From: CAYYIS01 sp964470965
Lineage (GTDB): Bacteria; JAAXHH01; JABIQT01
DNA length: 64,000 nucleotides
Reading direction: 5' to 3'
NCBI GenBank assembly: GCA_964470965.1
Contig: CAYYIS010000023.1
Span: 10,095 to 74,094, forward strand
The notes under the pieces are model-generated. The model ran no database searches and had not been told where the DNA came from. It saw only the letters and a program-made list of their open reading frames with translations. Positions 48,488 through 58,489 of the stretch are shown here, piece after piece (the first letter of the stretch is position 1; each line of letters opens with the position of its first letter). Made by a program: the position numbers and the translations under genes.

Positions 48488-49693
48488 ATGTCCAATATCG
48501 AAAGTTCGGGCCTCCCTCTGGCATTCAAAATACGGGGGACACCTGCGGCTTCATTAGACCGGGGGGATGAGGAGAACGAAGACCGGGTTGACATGCGGGT
48601 CCAGGCTCGCGCGCTTGAAGGCATGCAGAAAGAGGCCGTGGTCTCCAGCAATTCCGGCAGCTCCTGGCGCGTGGTGAGTGATGAAGGGCCCTATCTGAAC
48701 GGAACCGATCTGGCACCCTTTCCCCTGGCGTTTTTCACTGCCGGCATGCAGTTTTCCTACCTGTCCGAACTCCTCGGCCATGCCGCAGCACACGGAATTT
48801 CAATGAAATCGGTCGAGCTCTGGCAGGACAACTACTATACTATGGAAGGTTCTGCCCTGAAAGGAACCATGCTAGGTGGTGCAAAACCGGCCGAGCTTAA
48901 GATAAAGATTACAGCCAACTCTCCAGGGGAAAGAATTAGGAGACTGATTCGCCAGGCCGAAGCGAGTTCACCGGCCGAGGCCATGGTGCGCGAAGTGCTG
49001 GCGAACACGTTTTCTTTGAATTTCAATGGCCGGAGCGTGCCCGTCACGGGTGTTAATCCCTCAACAACGGAGGCGAAACCTCATTCTGTTGGCTCCTTTG
49101 ATTCGATACAATCTGCCGATGAAACGGAGTTTTTACCCGGTATCATTTCCAAAACGGACGGCATGGACAGAGTTTTTGAGAAGGAAGGTGGGGCAGGTAG
49201 CAGTTTACAGGCCGACCAAAAAAGAACTCTGCATATCCACGGACAGGCGAGAGCCCTGGACGGAACGTTGATGGAAGCGACCATTCAAGCATTTAAACCA
49301 ATCGGCAGCGCCTTCCGTTTTCTGTGCGATGGAAAGACGAAAGGTGGTGAAGAGAAAGCCCCGCCGCCGCTGGCCTATCTGTCTGCCGGTGTCGGATTTT
49401 GCTACATGACGCAGATTGGCCGATACGCCCATATCACCAAACAGGATTTACGGAAGTACGAGGTTGTACAGGAAAACGTATTCACGATGAGTGGATCGGC
49501 AGACGATTGGTCCCGAATTGCCAGGGCCTATCCAACGGACACCCAGGTGTTTCTGGAAGCCGGCGAGCCTGATGAGACCGCGCAGAAAACCGTGAGTATG
49601 GGGGAACGAACCTGTTTTCTGCACGCCGCGATGCGGGGCAGTTGCCCCAGTGTCATTAAAGTGGAATTGAATGGTCAGGAGATTGGTCTGTGA
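48488..49693 (+). CDS. Tandem OsmC/Ohr-like domain protein
   Basis: A 401-residue protein built of two OsmC-type domains (about 30-190 and 245-401) joined by a variable linker. OsmC/Ohr proteins reduce organic hydroperoxides with two cysteines. The second domain keeps both candidates, Cys in GVGFCYMTQIG and Cys in GERTCFLHAAM. The first has lost them (AGMQFSYLSELLG and no later Cys), so it is probably structural. PPPLAYLSAGVGF and PFPLAFFTAGMQF are the corresponding helix starts, showing internal duplication. ATG 48488 follows GAGGTG. No neighbour explains its role. Confidence 0.72.
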   Translation: MSNIESSGLPLAFKIRGTPAASLDRGDEENEDRVDMRVQARALEGMQKEAVVSSNSGSSWRVVSDEGPYLNGTDLAPFPLAFFTAGMQFSYLSELLGHAAAHGISMKSVELWQDNYYTMEGSALKGTMLGGAKPAELKIKITANSPGERIRRLIRQAEASSPAEAMVREVLANTFSLNFNGRSVPVTGVNPSTTEAKPHSVGSFDSIQSADETEFLPGIISKTDGMDRVFEKEGGAGSSLQADQKRTLHIHGQARALDGTLMEATIQAFKPIGSAFRFLCDGKTKGGEEKAPPPLAYLSAGVGFCYMTQIGRYAHITKQDLRKYEVVQENVFTMSGSADDWSRIARAYPTDTQVFLEAGEPDETAQKTVSMGERTCFLHAAMRGSCPSVIKVELNGQEIGL

Positions 49694-50417
49694 GGTAAAA
49701 CCCTGTGCTATTATAGACTGCGGCATCAAACGAGGACTTCCCCTCTACCGTCCTGTGCCAGAAAAATCCCCGTACACACAAAAAGCCACCGTGGAACCCT
49801 TTATTATTGTATCTTTATTTATTTTTGAAGGTAAATACTGGTAGGCCGGAATTGCCAAATACCCTCCTGTTTTGTCCACCAAGATTAAATTCTTACTTTG
49901 TTCACAAAAGGCAAACGTTCTTTCCTGTGCCATAAGCAACGAGACGGTGATGAGAGCTGTTATTCTTATCACCGAGATGTATTTGCCTTTACAGACCGTT
50001 ATTTTGTTCTCCAAATTAATAATTCGGGAAAGTTGCCGGGGATCCAAGCAGGCAGCACTGGACGCATTGCCAGAACGAATTCTTGAACGATGAATGGTAC
50101 ATTTTCTGCTGAGACTGAAAATTACCGGATCGACTGCCGCCGGATCGGGTGGATCATAAAACGGGAAAAGCCATGCCGGAGCATCCGACAAATTAGAGGA
50201 TATCCCACATAAAATTGGCTTCTTGTTTCAATCGCCAAATCCGTTTGAATTATGGAAAGTGTACGGGTGTACATTCCTCGGGCATGATTAAAAACAGGGC
50301 GGTTCCGGTTTATTGGCCGTCAGTGTGCTAACTAAATTACGCCGTTAAAGGGAATTGATATTCAACAAGACCACGCATCCTCTTTAGATCTGAAGACTGT
50401 CCACGTCACATGGACCG
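49694..50417. other. Intergenic region, no firmly supported gene
   Basis: About 720 bases. A minus-strand frame at 49745-50191 (148 residues) is open, but its N-terminus is unlike any protein family and no ribosome-binding site fits. Its second half looks slightly more protein-like. I found no tRNA, repeat or terminator with confidence. Composition is more AT-rich than the neighbours, which may indicate decayed sequence. Confidence 0.4.
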
Positions 50418-52409
50418 TCATTTAGGCAGATCCAGGGCCGGATTGCGGTCGAAGAAGTCAAATGGCCGGATCTCGAAACTATGCCTGAGGACTGGCATTA
50501 CAGGCCAGTCCTCCGCCCTGACCAAATGATGCATACCCAGAGTGTGCCAGAGCACGATGTCGGTGTCTTCGATGGGGCGATTGTTTTTTACCCAGTCCGG
50601 CAGTCCTTGTCCAGGGGTACTCAAGGTCGGATGTTCTCCGGCAGCGTAGCGCTCGTTTTCCCGATAGGGTGTCACCCACAGGTGGTGGTCGATGAATCCT
50701 GCGCGACGACGGGGATAGTCGTCCAGGCTAAGCAATGTGTTGATGTTCTTCCCTGACATGATCTGATAGCTGGTGGGATACCCCACATGGTTGGTTCGCG
50801 ATGAACTGATTACGCGCCACAGAGCAGGTTTGTCCAGGCTGATGTTCAATTTGGCGTCCGCTTCGGTCTCAGCCACCAAAGGATCCCGGACCCACAGGCT
50901 GCGACGGGGATGTCCTTCGGGCAGGGCCTGCGCCCTCAGCCGGTCGATGACTAGGCTGTTGGATGTGCCGTCCACATCCAGGTCCAGACGAAAGCTGAAA
51001 TAGTGGTCGTGATTGACCGCTACGATCCGGGGATCGACAAATCTGCCGTAACGATCAGCAGCGTCACCGGCCTCCGTGGGATTCGAAATGCCCGCGCCAT
51101 TGCTGCTACCGGGAGCCGACCCCTTCGCCGTCAGGGCCGTTTCCTGATTAACCATCTTTACCTCTACGATACCTGTCGCGCCAACGACGACCCGGATTGA
51201 CCCATCCTGTTGGAAAATCCAATCAATGAAGTAGTCATAATTGCCGATCACCGCAGCCATGCGCACGACCAGGTCCCGTTTGATCCGGCTTTCGGACCTG
51301 TGACGCCAGGATACTTCCCCTGCTTCCCGTTCGAACATGCCGATCATTCTGGGAACTTCAACGGGGCGGCCATTATCCCCGGCGATCAATCCAGAGAGAA
51401 ATACGGCGTAATCGGGGCAATCAAGGCCTTGAAGCAGTGGCTTGGTCAGGCCGCCCGAGCTGTATTCTCCGGCATCGATGAAATTGCGCGCGTACCAGTT
51501 GAAGGCAGGGTCCATGTAAGGGACGAAAATCTCCGAGAGATTCGCCTGGTACAGCACAGAGCGCCGTTCATCGCCGTCCGTATAGGTGACATCTGAGATG
51601 ATCATCCCTACACGCTGGTCAGGCCGGACGTGGAAATTCCACTTCTGCCATGAGACCCGGTGTCCATCCAGACTGAATCCCTTTCCCTGCGGCCGGTTTA
51701 CCTGGATAGGGCCGGGTACCGGCCGGACTGGACCTATCGAAGCAGCATCGTAGTCCGCCGACACGGTAGGGGTCCGTACCACGCCTTCGTCAACTACCCG
51801 CAATATCTCACGCTCATTCAAATCAACGACCACCGTTAATCCTTCGATCTGACGGGTGTATGTGTTACGCACGCCGCGGCTGTCGTGACTCACCACGTGA
51901 CCGATTCGGCGACCCCGCTGCTCGTCGGTTCCAAAGTATCCTGCCGGCATAACGAAGCAGTTTATGAAGGTAAGGTCGTCATATCCCCTGCGTGCCATGG
52001 CCGAGATATAGTCAGGGTGCTTTTTCACGTCTGATACGATATTTCTGAACTCTTCTCCCAACCAGTTCGGTTGTGCGCCTTCCAGCTCGTCCCAGGACAC
52101 GAGACTCCGGTCCGAAAGGTCTACTATTGCCTCAAACGATTCCCGGCCCTGCCTGACTAACGCATAGGCCGATCGAGGTATGCGATCACCAGGCGACCAT
52201 TGCCGAACGAGAGCCTTCGCCGGTTCCTTGAGATTCACCATGGAAAATCGGGTTTTGGAATCGAGATGTCCGACCTCGCGAAGAACTTCTAGGACTGTCC
52301 AATATTCCTGCCAGGTAAGGGGGTCAAGCGGATGCCTGGAATCCTGTGCGTGCATTGGAGCTGACCAGAACAGACCTGACAAAACGATAAACGCTGCGAT
52401 CTTTTGCAT
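50418..52409 (-). CDS. Copper amine oxidase (primary-amine oxidase), secreted
   Basis: A 663-residue exported enzyme that oxidises primary amines to aldehydes with release of ammonia and H2O2. The signal peptide covers about residues 1-21. The topaquinone precursor is Y391 in IGNYDY, the catalytic base is D312 in FIDAGEYSSG, and two copper histidines lie in NHDHYF with the third near MHHLVRAEDWPVMP. The N-terminal domain starts HPLDPLTWQEYW, typical of the family. ATG 52409 is preferred because GGGAGAAC lies just upstream. It stands 139 bases from the start-distal YkvI-like gene on the same strand. Amines from osmolyte or aromatic turnover are plausible substrates. Confidence 0.92.
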   Translation of the reverse strand: MQKIAAFIVLSGLFWSAPMHAQDSRHPLDPLTWQEYWTVLEVLREVGHLDSKTRFSMVNLKEPAKALVRQWSPGDRIPRSAYALVRQGRESFEAIVDLSDRSLVSWDELEGAQPNWLGEEFRNIVSDVKKHPDYISAMARRGYDDLTFINCFVMPAGYFGTDEQRGRRIGHVVSHDSRGVRNTYTRQIEGLTVVVDLNEREILRVVDEGVVRTPTVSADYDAASIGPVRPVPGPIQVNRPQGKGFSLDGHRVSWQKWNFHVRPDQRVGMIISDVTYTDGDERRSVLYQANLSEIFVPYMDPAFNWYARNFIDAGEYSSGGLTKPLLQGLDCPDYAVFLSGLIAGDNGRPVEVPRMIGMFEREAGEVSWRHRSESRIKRDLVVRMAAVIGNYDYFIDWIFQQDGSIRVVVGATGIVEVKMVNQETALTAKGSAPGSSNGAGISNPTEAGDAADRYGRFVDPRIVAVNHDHYFSFRLDLDVDGTSNSLVIDRLRAQALPEGHPRRSLWVRDPLVAETEADAKLNISLDKPALWRVISSSRTNHVGYPTSYQIMSGKNINTLLSLDDYPRRRAGFIDHHLWVTPYRENERYAAGEHPTLSTPGQGLPDWVKNNRPIEDTDIVLWHTLGMHHLVRAEDWPVMPVLRHSFEIRPFDFFDRNPALDLPK

Positions 52410-52548
52410 GATGTTCTCCCTTTTTATGAATTGATCCAACCACTCGGCGTTGACGGGGCGCGGTTTGCTCTCTAATCGCTGGATAACAGGAAATATGGAT
52501 TACCATGGGCACATGAGACATGACATTTCTCACATATTCCTGTCACAA

Positions 52549-53634
52549 CTAACTGCCTTTTGATTGTTTTATCCTCCAAATTCCTAATGTTAACACCGGA
52601 ATAACATATATGACCCACCATACCCAGGTAATGGTTCCGTATCCTTTCGCAATCAATCCTGTCAGTCCGACAGCGTTTGCAATGTAAGTCGCCACAATCA
52701 AGAGGCCGAGGGCCATCCCAAGCCGAAATGATCTGGGCATCTCTGAACCTTGTTCATGATATGCGCCTGCAATGCGTTCATTAAAACCATGTGTCAGACC
52801 TATACCTGTCTCGACAAATGTTCCCAGTAGGACAAATTGGAAAACAGCTTGAAAAACAGGGGACCCTAATTGGCTTAATATGAAATTGGCTGGGATCACT
52901 TCAAATACGATCTCCGGATATTGGCTGAGTAGGGCCGTATAGATGAGAAAGGCCGGTACCATACCGATGGCTCCCGCGAGGGTGCCGGAGATAAATGCTT
53001 CTCTCCGACTCTGTATATACCTAATGGAGAAAAGTAGTGCCGGTATACCGCCTAAATTATAGGCTGCGTATTTCACGCCTCCTAAAAACCATTGTGAATC
53101 TTCTTTGTACAGGATCACCATGTCTTTTATCGTATCACCAAAGACAATCCAGCAGGCAAGTGCCAAAATGATATAAACTGCATAAAGAAGAAAAGACCAA
53201 ACAGAAAGAACTTTTATAATAAGGGCACTACCATAAAAAACGAAAAATCCAACTAGCCCCATCATTACGATAGTGCCCATAATTTCCGGCAAACCCGTTA
53301 ATTCGTGCGTTAATTTACCGGAAGCCGATCCTATTACGGAAATGGTGAGAATCAAACCCAGAACATATGTAATTTCGTAAACAATCCACCATTTACCTAA
53401 AAAACTATTCAAAAAAGAACGGTAGTCATAGTTTTTTCCCATTCGTGCCAATTCAAAAGTAATCGCCATGACTGTGCTCCAGATCAGCATGGCTAAGATC
53501 ATACCGAAATATCCCCCAAGAGGTCCCTCAATCAAGAAAAATTCTACCAGCTCACGACCGGTCCCATATCCTCCGCCGATGACAACGGATTGAAATATGA
53601 AACCTGGCAAAAGGTATTTTTTGAAAAAGGTCAT
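52549..53634 (-). CDS. YkvI-like membrane transporter (APC superfamily)
   Basis: A 361-residue inner-membrane protein with about 10 hydrophobic segments. It starts with the helix FIFQSVVIGGGYGTGREL, the unwound-helix pattern seen in the YkvI family of APC-type transporters; GGIPALLFSIRYIQSRRE is another landmark. The substrate is unknown. It lies upstream of the copper amine oxidase on the same strand with 139 bases between, so amine uptake is a plausible but unproven link. It is more AT-rich than its neighbours. Confidence 0.72.
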   Translation of the reverse strand: MTFFKKYLLPGFIFQSVVIGGGYGTGRELVEFFLIEGPLGGYFGMILAMLIWSTVMAITFELARMGKNYDYRSFLNSFLGKWWIVYEITYVLGLILTISVIGSASGKLTHELTGLPEIMGTIVMMGLVGFFVFYGSALIIKVLSVWSFLLYAVYIILALACWIVFGDTIKDMVILYKEDSQWFLGGVKYAAYNLGGIPALLFSIRYIQSRREAFISGTLAGAIGMVPAFLIYTALLSQYPEIVFEVIPANFILSQLGSPVFQAVFQFVLLGTFVETGIGLTHGFNERIAGAYHEQGSEMPRSFRLGMALGLLIVATYIANAVGLTGLIAKGYGTITWVWWVIYVIPVLTLGIWRIKQSKGS

Positions 53635-54037
53635 GGTGGCTTCGTTTCTAGCTCTGTGAAATTCACACTAATGGTTCAAGGCTACTCCATCAATCATGGT
53701 CAATTCCCAGTGGCGCATCCTGTACCACTTAACTTATTCCGCATGTCGAACCTTGTTTGATATCGGTATTCTGGCGCAGGGACTATCCGCGATCCCTTAG
53801 AGGACCGGTGCACGGAGAATTCAGCATGTGCTTGGGGCAGTAATCTGGTAATGGATAGAAGATATACTTCAGCGATGACTTCCGTCTTGTTGGCCGTGCA
53901 AACGGCAGCGCTTACAACACGGTTCAAATACACACCGCTGGCAACACCTACCCACTCCCGGCCCGTACCTTTCCGCCCTGCCTCACAAAGGCCCGGTGGC
54001 TGTGAGTAGCGTGGCTGCGTCAACCTGACTTCCGTGC

Positions 54038-54343
54038 TCACTGTCGTCGGCTGAGCCACATATTTACGTCGAAGGCATTTAGGTCAGCAAAGCGCATCAT
54101 TTCTGTTATTGCGATGATGGTGTCGGTTGCAGTGGCTTCGCTGGTAAGTGGAAGAGGGTGTTGCTTGGTCTGTTCAGTGCGGGCCGCATACAGCTTTATG
54201 GCTGCTGTCACAGCACGCGCAAGGTCCTCATCAGACGGACTGTTTGTTGTCTGGTCATGTCGTGCTTCATTCATCACAGTGACGAATGCATTCACTACGC
54301 CAGCTGCTGACGGGTTTTGTTCGGAAACCTTTTGATCTACCAT
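54038..54343 (-). CDS. Small conserved-type protein downstream of the Rieske gene
   Basis: A 101-residue soluble protein with an acidic, helix-rich sequence and no signal peptide or known motif. The start MVDQKVSEQN is preceded by AAGGACG; a longer version from 54376 adds 11 residues. It is the third gene of a minus-strand group after an amidohydrolase and a Rieske protein, 58 bases after the Rieske stop. I do not recognise a family. Position suggests an accessory subunit or regulator of the same pathway. Confidence 0.5.
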   Translation of the reverse strand: MVDQKVSEQNPSAAGVVNAFVTVMNEARHDQTTNSPSDEDLARAVTAAIKLYAARTEQTKQHPLPLTSEATATDTIIAITEMMRFADLNAFDVNMWLSRRQ

Positions 54344-54401
54344 CGGCACGTCCTTGGTTGAAGAAGTGCGGAACACGGATATTTACTAAAATAGGACATA
54401 A

Positions 54402-54791
54402 CTATGGGGTTGCACGGCTCTTGTTTGGCAGTGTTACATAAACTTCTCCCTTTTCGGTCCTCACCGCCACGGGTCGAAGCCGATATTTGCCGATGGCAAC
54501 GTGGACTCCCGTCCGGATGTCAAATTCAAAACCATGCCACGGGCAGATAACGTTTAGTTGGTTTCGTGCAAAGACACGCCCTGAACTTTTCTTGTCTTCT
54601 GCAACGTCTTCAAGCACTCGTGGAAGAATCTTACCCTGACATGCCGGGCCGCCCAGATGCGGACACTTGTTTTCATAGGCATAAAATGCGCCGTCCAGTT
54701 GAAATATCCCGACTTGAATTCCTGCTATTTCAATAACACGCCGTCCCGGGTCCTCGAAACTGGCGACTTGTCCAATATTGATTTCAGTCAT
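54402..54791 (-). CDS. Rieske [2Fe-2S] ferredoxin-like protein
   Basis: A 129-residue single-domain Rieske protein. The cluster ligands are Cys and His in CPHLGG and in CPWHGFEF, with the first pair near residue 43 and the second near 84. About 20 extra residues (ILPRVLEDVAEDKKSSGRV) sit between the two motifs compared with a minimal Rieske ferredoxin. It would pass electrons to an oxygenase, but no oxygenase alpha subunit is adjacent. Instead it lies between an amidohydrolase and a small protein of unknown function. ATG 54791 is preceded by GGAGGA. Confidence 0.88.
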   Translation of the reverse strand: MTEINIGQVASFEDPGRRVIEIAGIQVGIFQLDGAFYAYENKCPHLGGPACQGKILPRVLEDVAEDKKSSGRVFARNQLNVICPWHGFEFDIRTGVHVAIGKYRLRPVAVRTEKGEVYVTLPNKSRATP

Positions 54792-54924
54792 GGTCCTACA
54801 TCCTCCTCACCACGATGCGCCCTGTCGCAGGTTCGGTCTCAAACGACTAGACCTATTCATCGGAGTCCACCTTGCTGTCGCACGCATCAACCGCTCTTGA
54901 AGCAGGTGTATGAATCCCTTCCGG

Positions 54925-56142
54925 CTAAGGCCGTACGCGTTTGACAGGAAGGTCGAAAAGTTTAGCGGCATTCAGTCCGAGTATGTTCCTTTTCGCCTCA
55001 TTGGACAGAAAGGGAAGGGTGGTAATCGTGTGCGGTGGATTAAAGTCCCAGTGCGGCCAATCCGATGCAAAAAGAAGCTGGGTTTCAGCATTCATCATGT
55101 CCATCGTGACTTTAAGGGCGTCCGGATGAACTTGCTCCATGGGCTGGCTAGAGAAATACATCTCTTTCATGTATTCGCTGGGTAGTTTTTTTAGCCCCGG
55201 TGCTTCATTCTGCCTCATCAAAAATTCATGATCGAGCCGTTGCATGAGATAGGGAATCCATGCCAGGCCACTTTCCACCCAGACAGTCCTGAGTTTTGGA
55301 AAACGTTCAGGAATTGCATTGACGATCCAGTTTGTCATGTGGATCAGGTTATAGTGCACGAACGAAAGAGCATGCATGGAAATGAAGCGATTGAGCATAT
55401 GGAACGAAGCATCATTCCAATTGGGTCCGGCGTGGAAAACGAGGGGTTTGCCGGTTTCTTCAATCATGGCATAGAGACGCATGTAGGAAGGGCTATGAAT
55501 AGGCACATGCCGCACGGAAGTAACAGTAAATCCAATGACACCTGGCACACTGGCGAATTCTTTTACTAGTTTTTCGCATTCTTCCGGAGAATTGAAGGGC
55601 AGATAAATCAGTCCGAGAATTCGTTTTTCCTCCGGTAGGATGGTATCGCGCAGCCATCGATTGTAGGCACGGGCCAGGTACAATTCTGCGCCGTCTACCG
55701 GACTCAATCCCAATAGGAGCATCGCCGTGGGAAATATGACTTGATAATCCACCCCCATGGTGTCCATAGTCCGGCGTACGATCTGAACAAATCTATGGCC
55801 GGCGGTGTCTGGGTCATCGGTGGGTTCACGCGGTCCGGTTTGGTGGGGGACTCGGCCGGCCATAGACTGAAAGTTCTGCCCCGGTGCAAGATTACTCAAC
55901 GGCATGCCGGATCCACCTTTGAGCATGGCCTGGGCCGTCTGTTTAAGGACATCATTTTCAAGCAGATCAATAATCTCAGGCCAGAATTGCGCTTCCTGAA
56001 GGTGGGCGTCAATATCGACGATCAACTCGTACGTTTCATGGCGTTTTGCGAATTCGGCCGCGTGGGACAAGTAGTCGCGCGTGTCGGTCGCAGCAGTGAT
56101 TTCCGGCAGATCGCGAATTGTCGGCCGAGCGTCATCATCCAT
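54925..56142 (-). CDS. Amidohydrolase-2 family metal-dependent hydrolase or decarboxylase
   Basis: A 405-residue TIM-barrel enzyme of the amidohydrolase_2/ACMSD group, whose members hydrolyse or non-oxidatively decarboxylate carbon acids. The first metal motif is VDIDAHLQE (D.H with one extra residue versus D.H.H). The barrel His is in PLVFHAGPNW, and the catalytic Asp is in LFASDWPHWDFNPPHT. GLIYLPFNSPEECEKLV is a typical family strand. It heads a group with Rieske and small-protein genes, suggesting an oxidative route for an aromatic or similar compound. The substrate is unknown. Confidence 0.88.
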   Translation of the reverse strand: MDDDARPTIRDLPEITAATDTRDYLSHAAEFAKRHETYELIVDIDAHLQEAQFWPEIIDLLENDVLKQTAQAMLKGGSGMPLSNLAPGQNFQSMAGRVPHQTGPREPTDDPDTAGHRFVQIVRRTMDTMGVDYQVIFPTAMLLLGLSPVDGAELYLARAYNRWLRDTILPEEKRILGLIYLPFNSPEECEKLVKEFASVPGVIGFTVTSVRHVPIHSPSYMRLYAMIEETGKPLVFHAGPNWNDASFHMLNRFISMHALSFVHYNLIHMTNWIVNAIPERFPKLRTVWVESGLAWIPYLMQRLDHEFLMRQNEAPGLKKLPSEYMKEMYFSSQPMEQVHPDALKVTMDMMNAETQLLFASDWPHWDFNPPHTITTLPFLSNEAKRNILGLNAAKLFDLPVKRVRP

Positions 56143-56740
56143 TGAACATTCTCCCCAACTTCATGCTGTTCTGTTAAAAAAAAACTTGCCACGATTTCAA
56201 GCTGCTATGAAACACAGGTCCTGATAGGCTTGGTTTTTTTCAAGAGAAGATTTAATGCTAATATAACCGATAGAAATATTTAGGCAAGTTTGCAAACCAC
56301 CGGGTAGGTCTGGCACCGGGCGGGATTGTCTGTGTAGTTAGTAGGACAGGAATGAACTGAACCTAAATCCGGGCGGACACCGGCCAGAACAGGGGGGCGA
56401 AAAATAGAAATAAAGAGATGCCGAAGGAAATTGCCAGATCACATTTAGGAGAGAAGGCAATGGGCATGCAGGATCGTATGTTACCAACGGATGTAAATCG
56501 TACCGGGTATGAATTGGTTTGATCCAGATCCATGTATGTGCAGGAGGACAGGATGTTCATACCTATGGATGATCAGAATACGAGGTCTCGTCGGGAACAC
56601 CGGTAAGGCGAACACCATTCCTGCTCGTTCATAGGGTCGAAGCGGGTGTATTTCGAGCTGCCTATATGGCGTATGTACGGAGATACCCGGATGCAAAAGA
56701 GCCCATCGGAATTTACATCGTCCTCGGCCTGAATATGGTG
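56143..56740. other. Intergenic region, possible gene remnants
   Basis: About 600 bases between the amidohydrolase start and the SulP stop. The plus strand has short protein-like stretches near 56640-56760 with no start and with internal stops, which may be a remnant. Frames on the minus strand are short and family-less. An AT-rich part near 56170-56290 could hold the amidohydrolase promoter. Confidence 0.4.
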
Positions 56741-58099
56741 CTAAGCCCGGCCTTCCTCTAACGGGCGCAGATCCCGCATGGGATTTTTCCTACCCAGCCC
56801 TTTGTTATAAAGATAAAAGAGAAGTGTAAAGGAGATCACCGCCGTATTCAGATCAAATACGATCGTTACCACCGTGGTGCCGATGATCATGAGTAATTCA
56901 AGATTGGCTACCAAAATCGGGGCATCGTCCTGCCGTGAAAAGAACGCCTGCAAGACTGTTTTTCTTGCCCCGAACAACTCCTTCATGTACAACCGAAGCG
57001 GTGTCCAGTCGAACACATCGTATCCCACTTTTATCAACACTCCGGCGAACACCGCCTGGGGAATCAGGCTGATGGCATTTTGAAAAAGAAGGATTTCAAC
57101 CAGCACGAAGATCCCAACCAGGATCCCTGCGAGCCGCATGGTGGCCTTTTCTTTGATGATCAGCACCGAACGGATGGTGGCCTGCGCGCCCGGAAGACCG
57201 CCGACGATGCCGACAAAAACGGCGGCCACACCCTGGGCCATTAATTCCTTGTTTGCCTTTGTTTTTTCATGTGTAAGCTTGTCGACCACCAGAGAAGTAA
57301 GTAAGGTGTCCAGATAGGCCAGGAACGTCAGCTGGAGGGCAAAGGGGAAGGCCAGCCACAGAATGGTGCTGCTAAAGTCCTGCGGTATCTGTGACGCCAC
57401 CAGATTGGTGATATCCTGGAAACTGTTGATCGATGCCGAGAGAGACACCATCTGGATATCGAATCCAAGCAAATGGGTCGCGGACGCTCCAATGAAGATA
57501 GTCAGGAGCGTAGGTGAGAACAAACTGGCGAACCTCGGCACGAAGCGGCGGAATGTGGCCGGCAGCAGGAACAGCAGTACCAGGCAAAACAGCGTGATGC
57601 CGAGATTTTTCGCCAACTCTCCTCCGAATGCCTCTTTACCTCCGATCCCGAACAGCTTGTAGATTTGATCGAGCCAGATGAGCACCGCGATGCCGTTCAT
57701 GAAGCCGGATATGACTACATTCGGGACGAACGAGATGTATTTCCCGAGACGTAGAACGGCTGCCAGCAGTAACAGCGCGGCCGTCATAAGGATGGTGATG
57801 TTGATGAAATGATCCACATTCAATCCGGGATATCCCTCTACGGCCGACTGTGCCGCCACCACTATAGCTACTGTCACAGCCGTCATGGGCGCGGTGGGGC
57901 CGGAGCACTGGACCCTGGTGCCGCCCAGAAGGGAAGTGATCAATGCGATGAGACCAGCAGAAAGCATACCCGCGAAAGCGCCCCTGCCGGAGAGGATGCC
58001 GAACGCGGCACCTAGGCTGATGGCAACGAAGCTCACGCTGAGGGCCGCTATTATGTTTTGAGTGAATTCGTTGGAATTTTGCTTCTCCAATGCGTTCAA
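56741..58099 (-). CDS. SulP family anion transporter without STAS domain
   Basis: A 452-residue inner-membrane protein with about 11-12 hydrophobic segments of the SulP (SLC26-like) family, which move sulfate, bicarbonate or carboxylates. The N-terminus shows FGILSGRGAFAGM and the diagnostic GTRVQCSGPTAPMTAV. FVPNVVISGFMNGIAVLIW and GLPGAQATIRS further support the family. The C-terminal cytoplasmic STAS domain (about 100-150 residues in most members) is absent and the protein stops shortly after the last helix. Stand-alone gene. The upstream region (58100-58490) is AT-rich and probably contains its promoter. Confidence 0.88.
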   Translation of the reverse strand: MNALEKQNSNEFTQNIIAALSVSFVAISLGAAFGILSGRGAFAGMLSAGLIALITSLLGGTRVQCSGPTAPMTAVTVAIVVAAQSAVEGYPGLNVDHFINITILMTAALLLLAAVLRLGKYISFVPNVVISGFMNGIAVLIWLDQIYKLFGIGGKEAFGGELAKNLGITLFCLVLLFLLPATFRRFVPRFASLFSPTLLTIFIGASATHLLGFDIQMVSLSASINSFQDITNLVASQIPQDFSSTILWLAFPFALQLTFLAYLDTLLTSLVVDKLTHEKTKANKELMAQGVAAVFVGIVGGLPGAQATIRSVLIIKEKATMRLAGILVGIFVLVEILLFQNAISLIPQAVFAGVLIKVGYDVFDWTPLRLYMKELFGARKTVLQAFFSRQDDAPILVANLELLMIIGTTVVTIVFDLNTAVISFTLLFYLYNKGLGRKNPMRDLRPLEEGRA

Positions 58100-58489
58100 T
58101 TTTTATCTCCTATTCATTCTAGTCTGATTCATGAGAATCCGTCATCATTCCTTTCAAATGCTACACTAATGTGTGGCTGATTTTCCAAAAAAATATATAA
58201 TAAATGTCATTACTAATCGAGATCAAGAAAAAATCAGTTTAAAATTATGGTTTAATTCTAAACTGATTATTGTAACGTTTATCGGTAAAATTTCACTAAA
58301 AATATAGTTTAGCAAATTCAATATCCACTTTTTTCCATGCAATTGTCGAAGAGGAAATTGAATTGACGATATAATGGGGTAAACGGCATTGGGAGAGAAA
58401 ATCATTGAAGACCGACTGCAACCCAATATTGTCAACCAGAGAATCAATTTAATATCGACCTGGCCAGATGCAATTAACAGGAACAAGAG
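58100..58489. other. AT-rich intergenic region upstream of the SulP gene
   Basis: About 390 bases, markedly AT-rich between 58180 and 58330. It likely carries the SulP promoter, but many TATA-like strings make an exact call impossible. No gene supported on either strand. Confidence 0.5.

Noticed and set aside
49745..50191. 148-codon minus-strand frame in the intergenic region
   Set aside because: No ribosome-binding site and no recognisable domain; kept only as a note in the intergenic entry.
53700..54059. 119-codon minus-strand frame near the small gene
   Set aside because: Overlaps the better-supported gene at 54038-54343 and shows no family, no start signal and odd composition.
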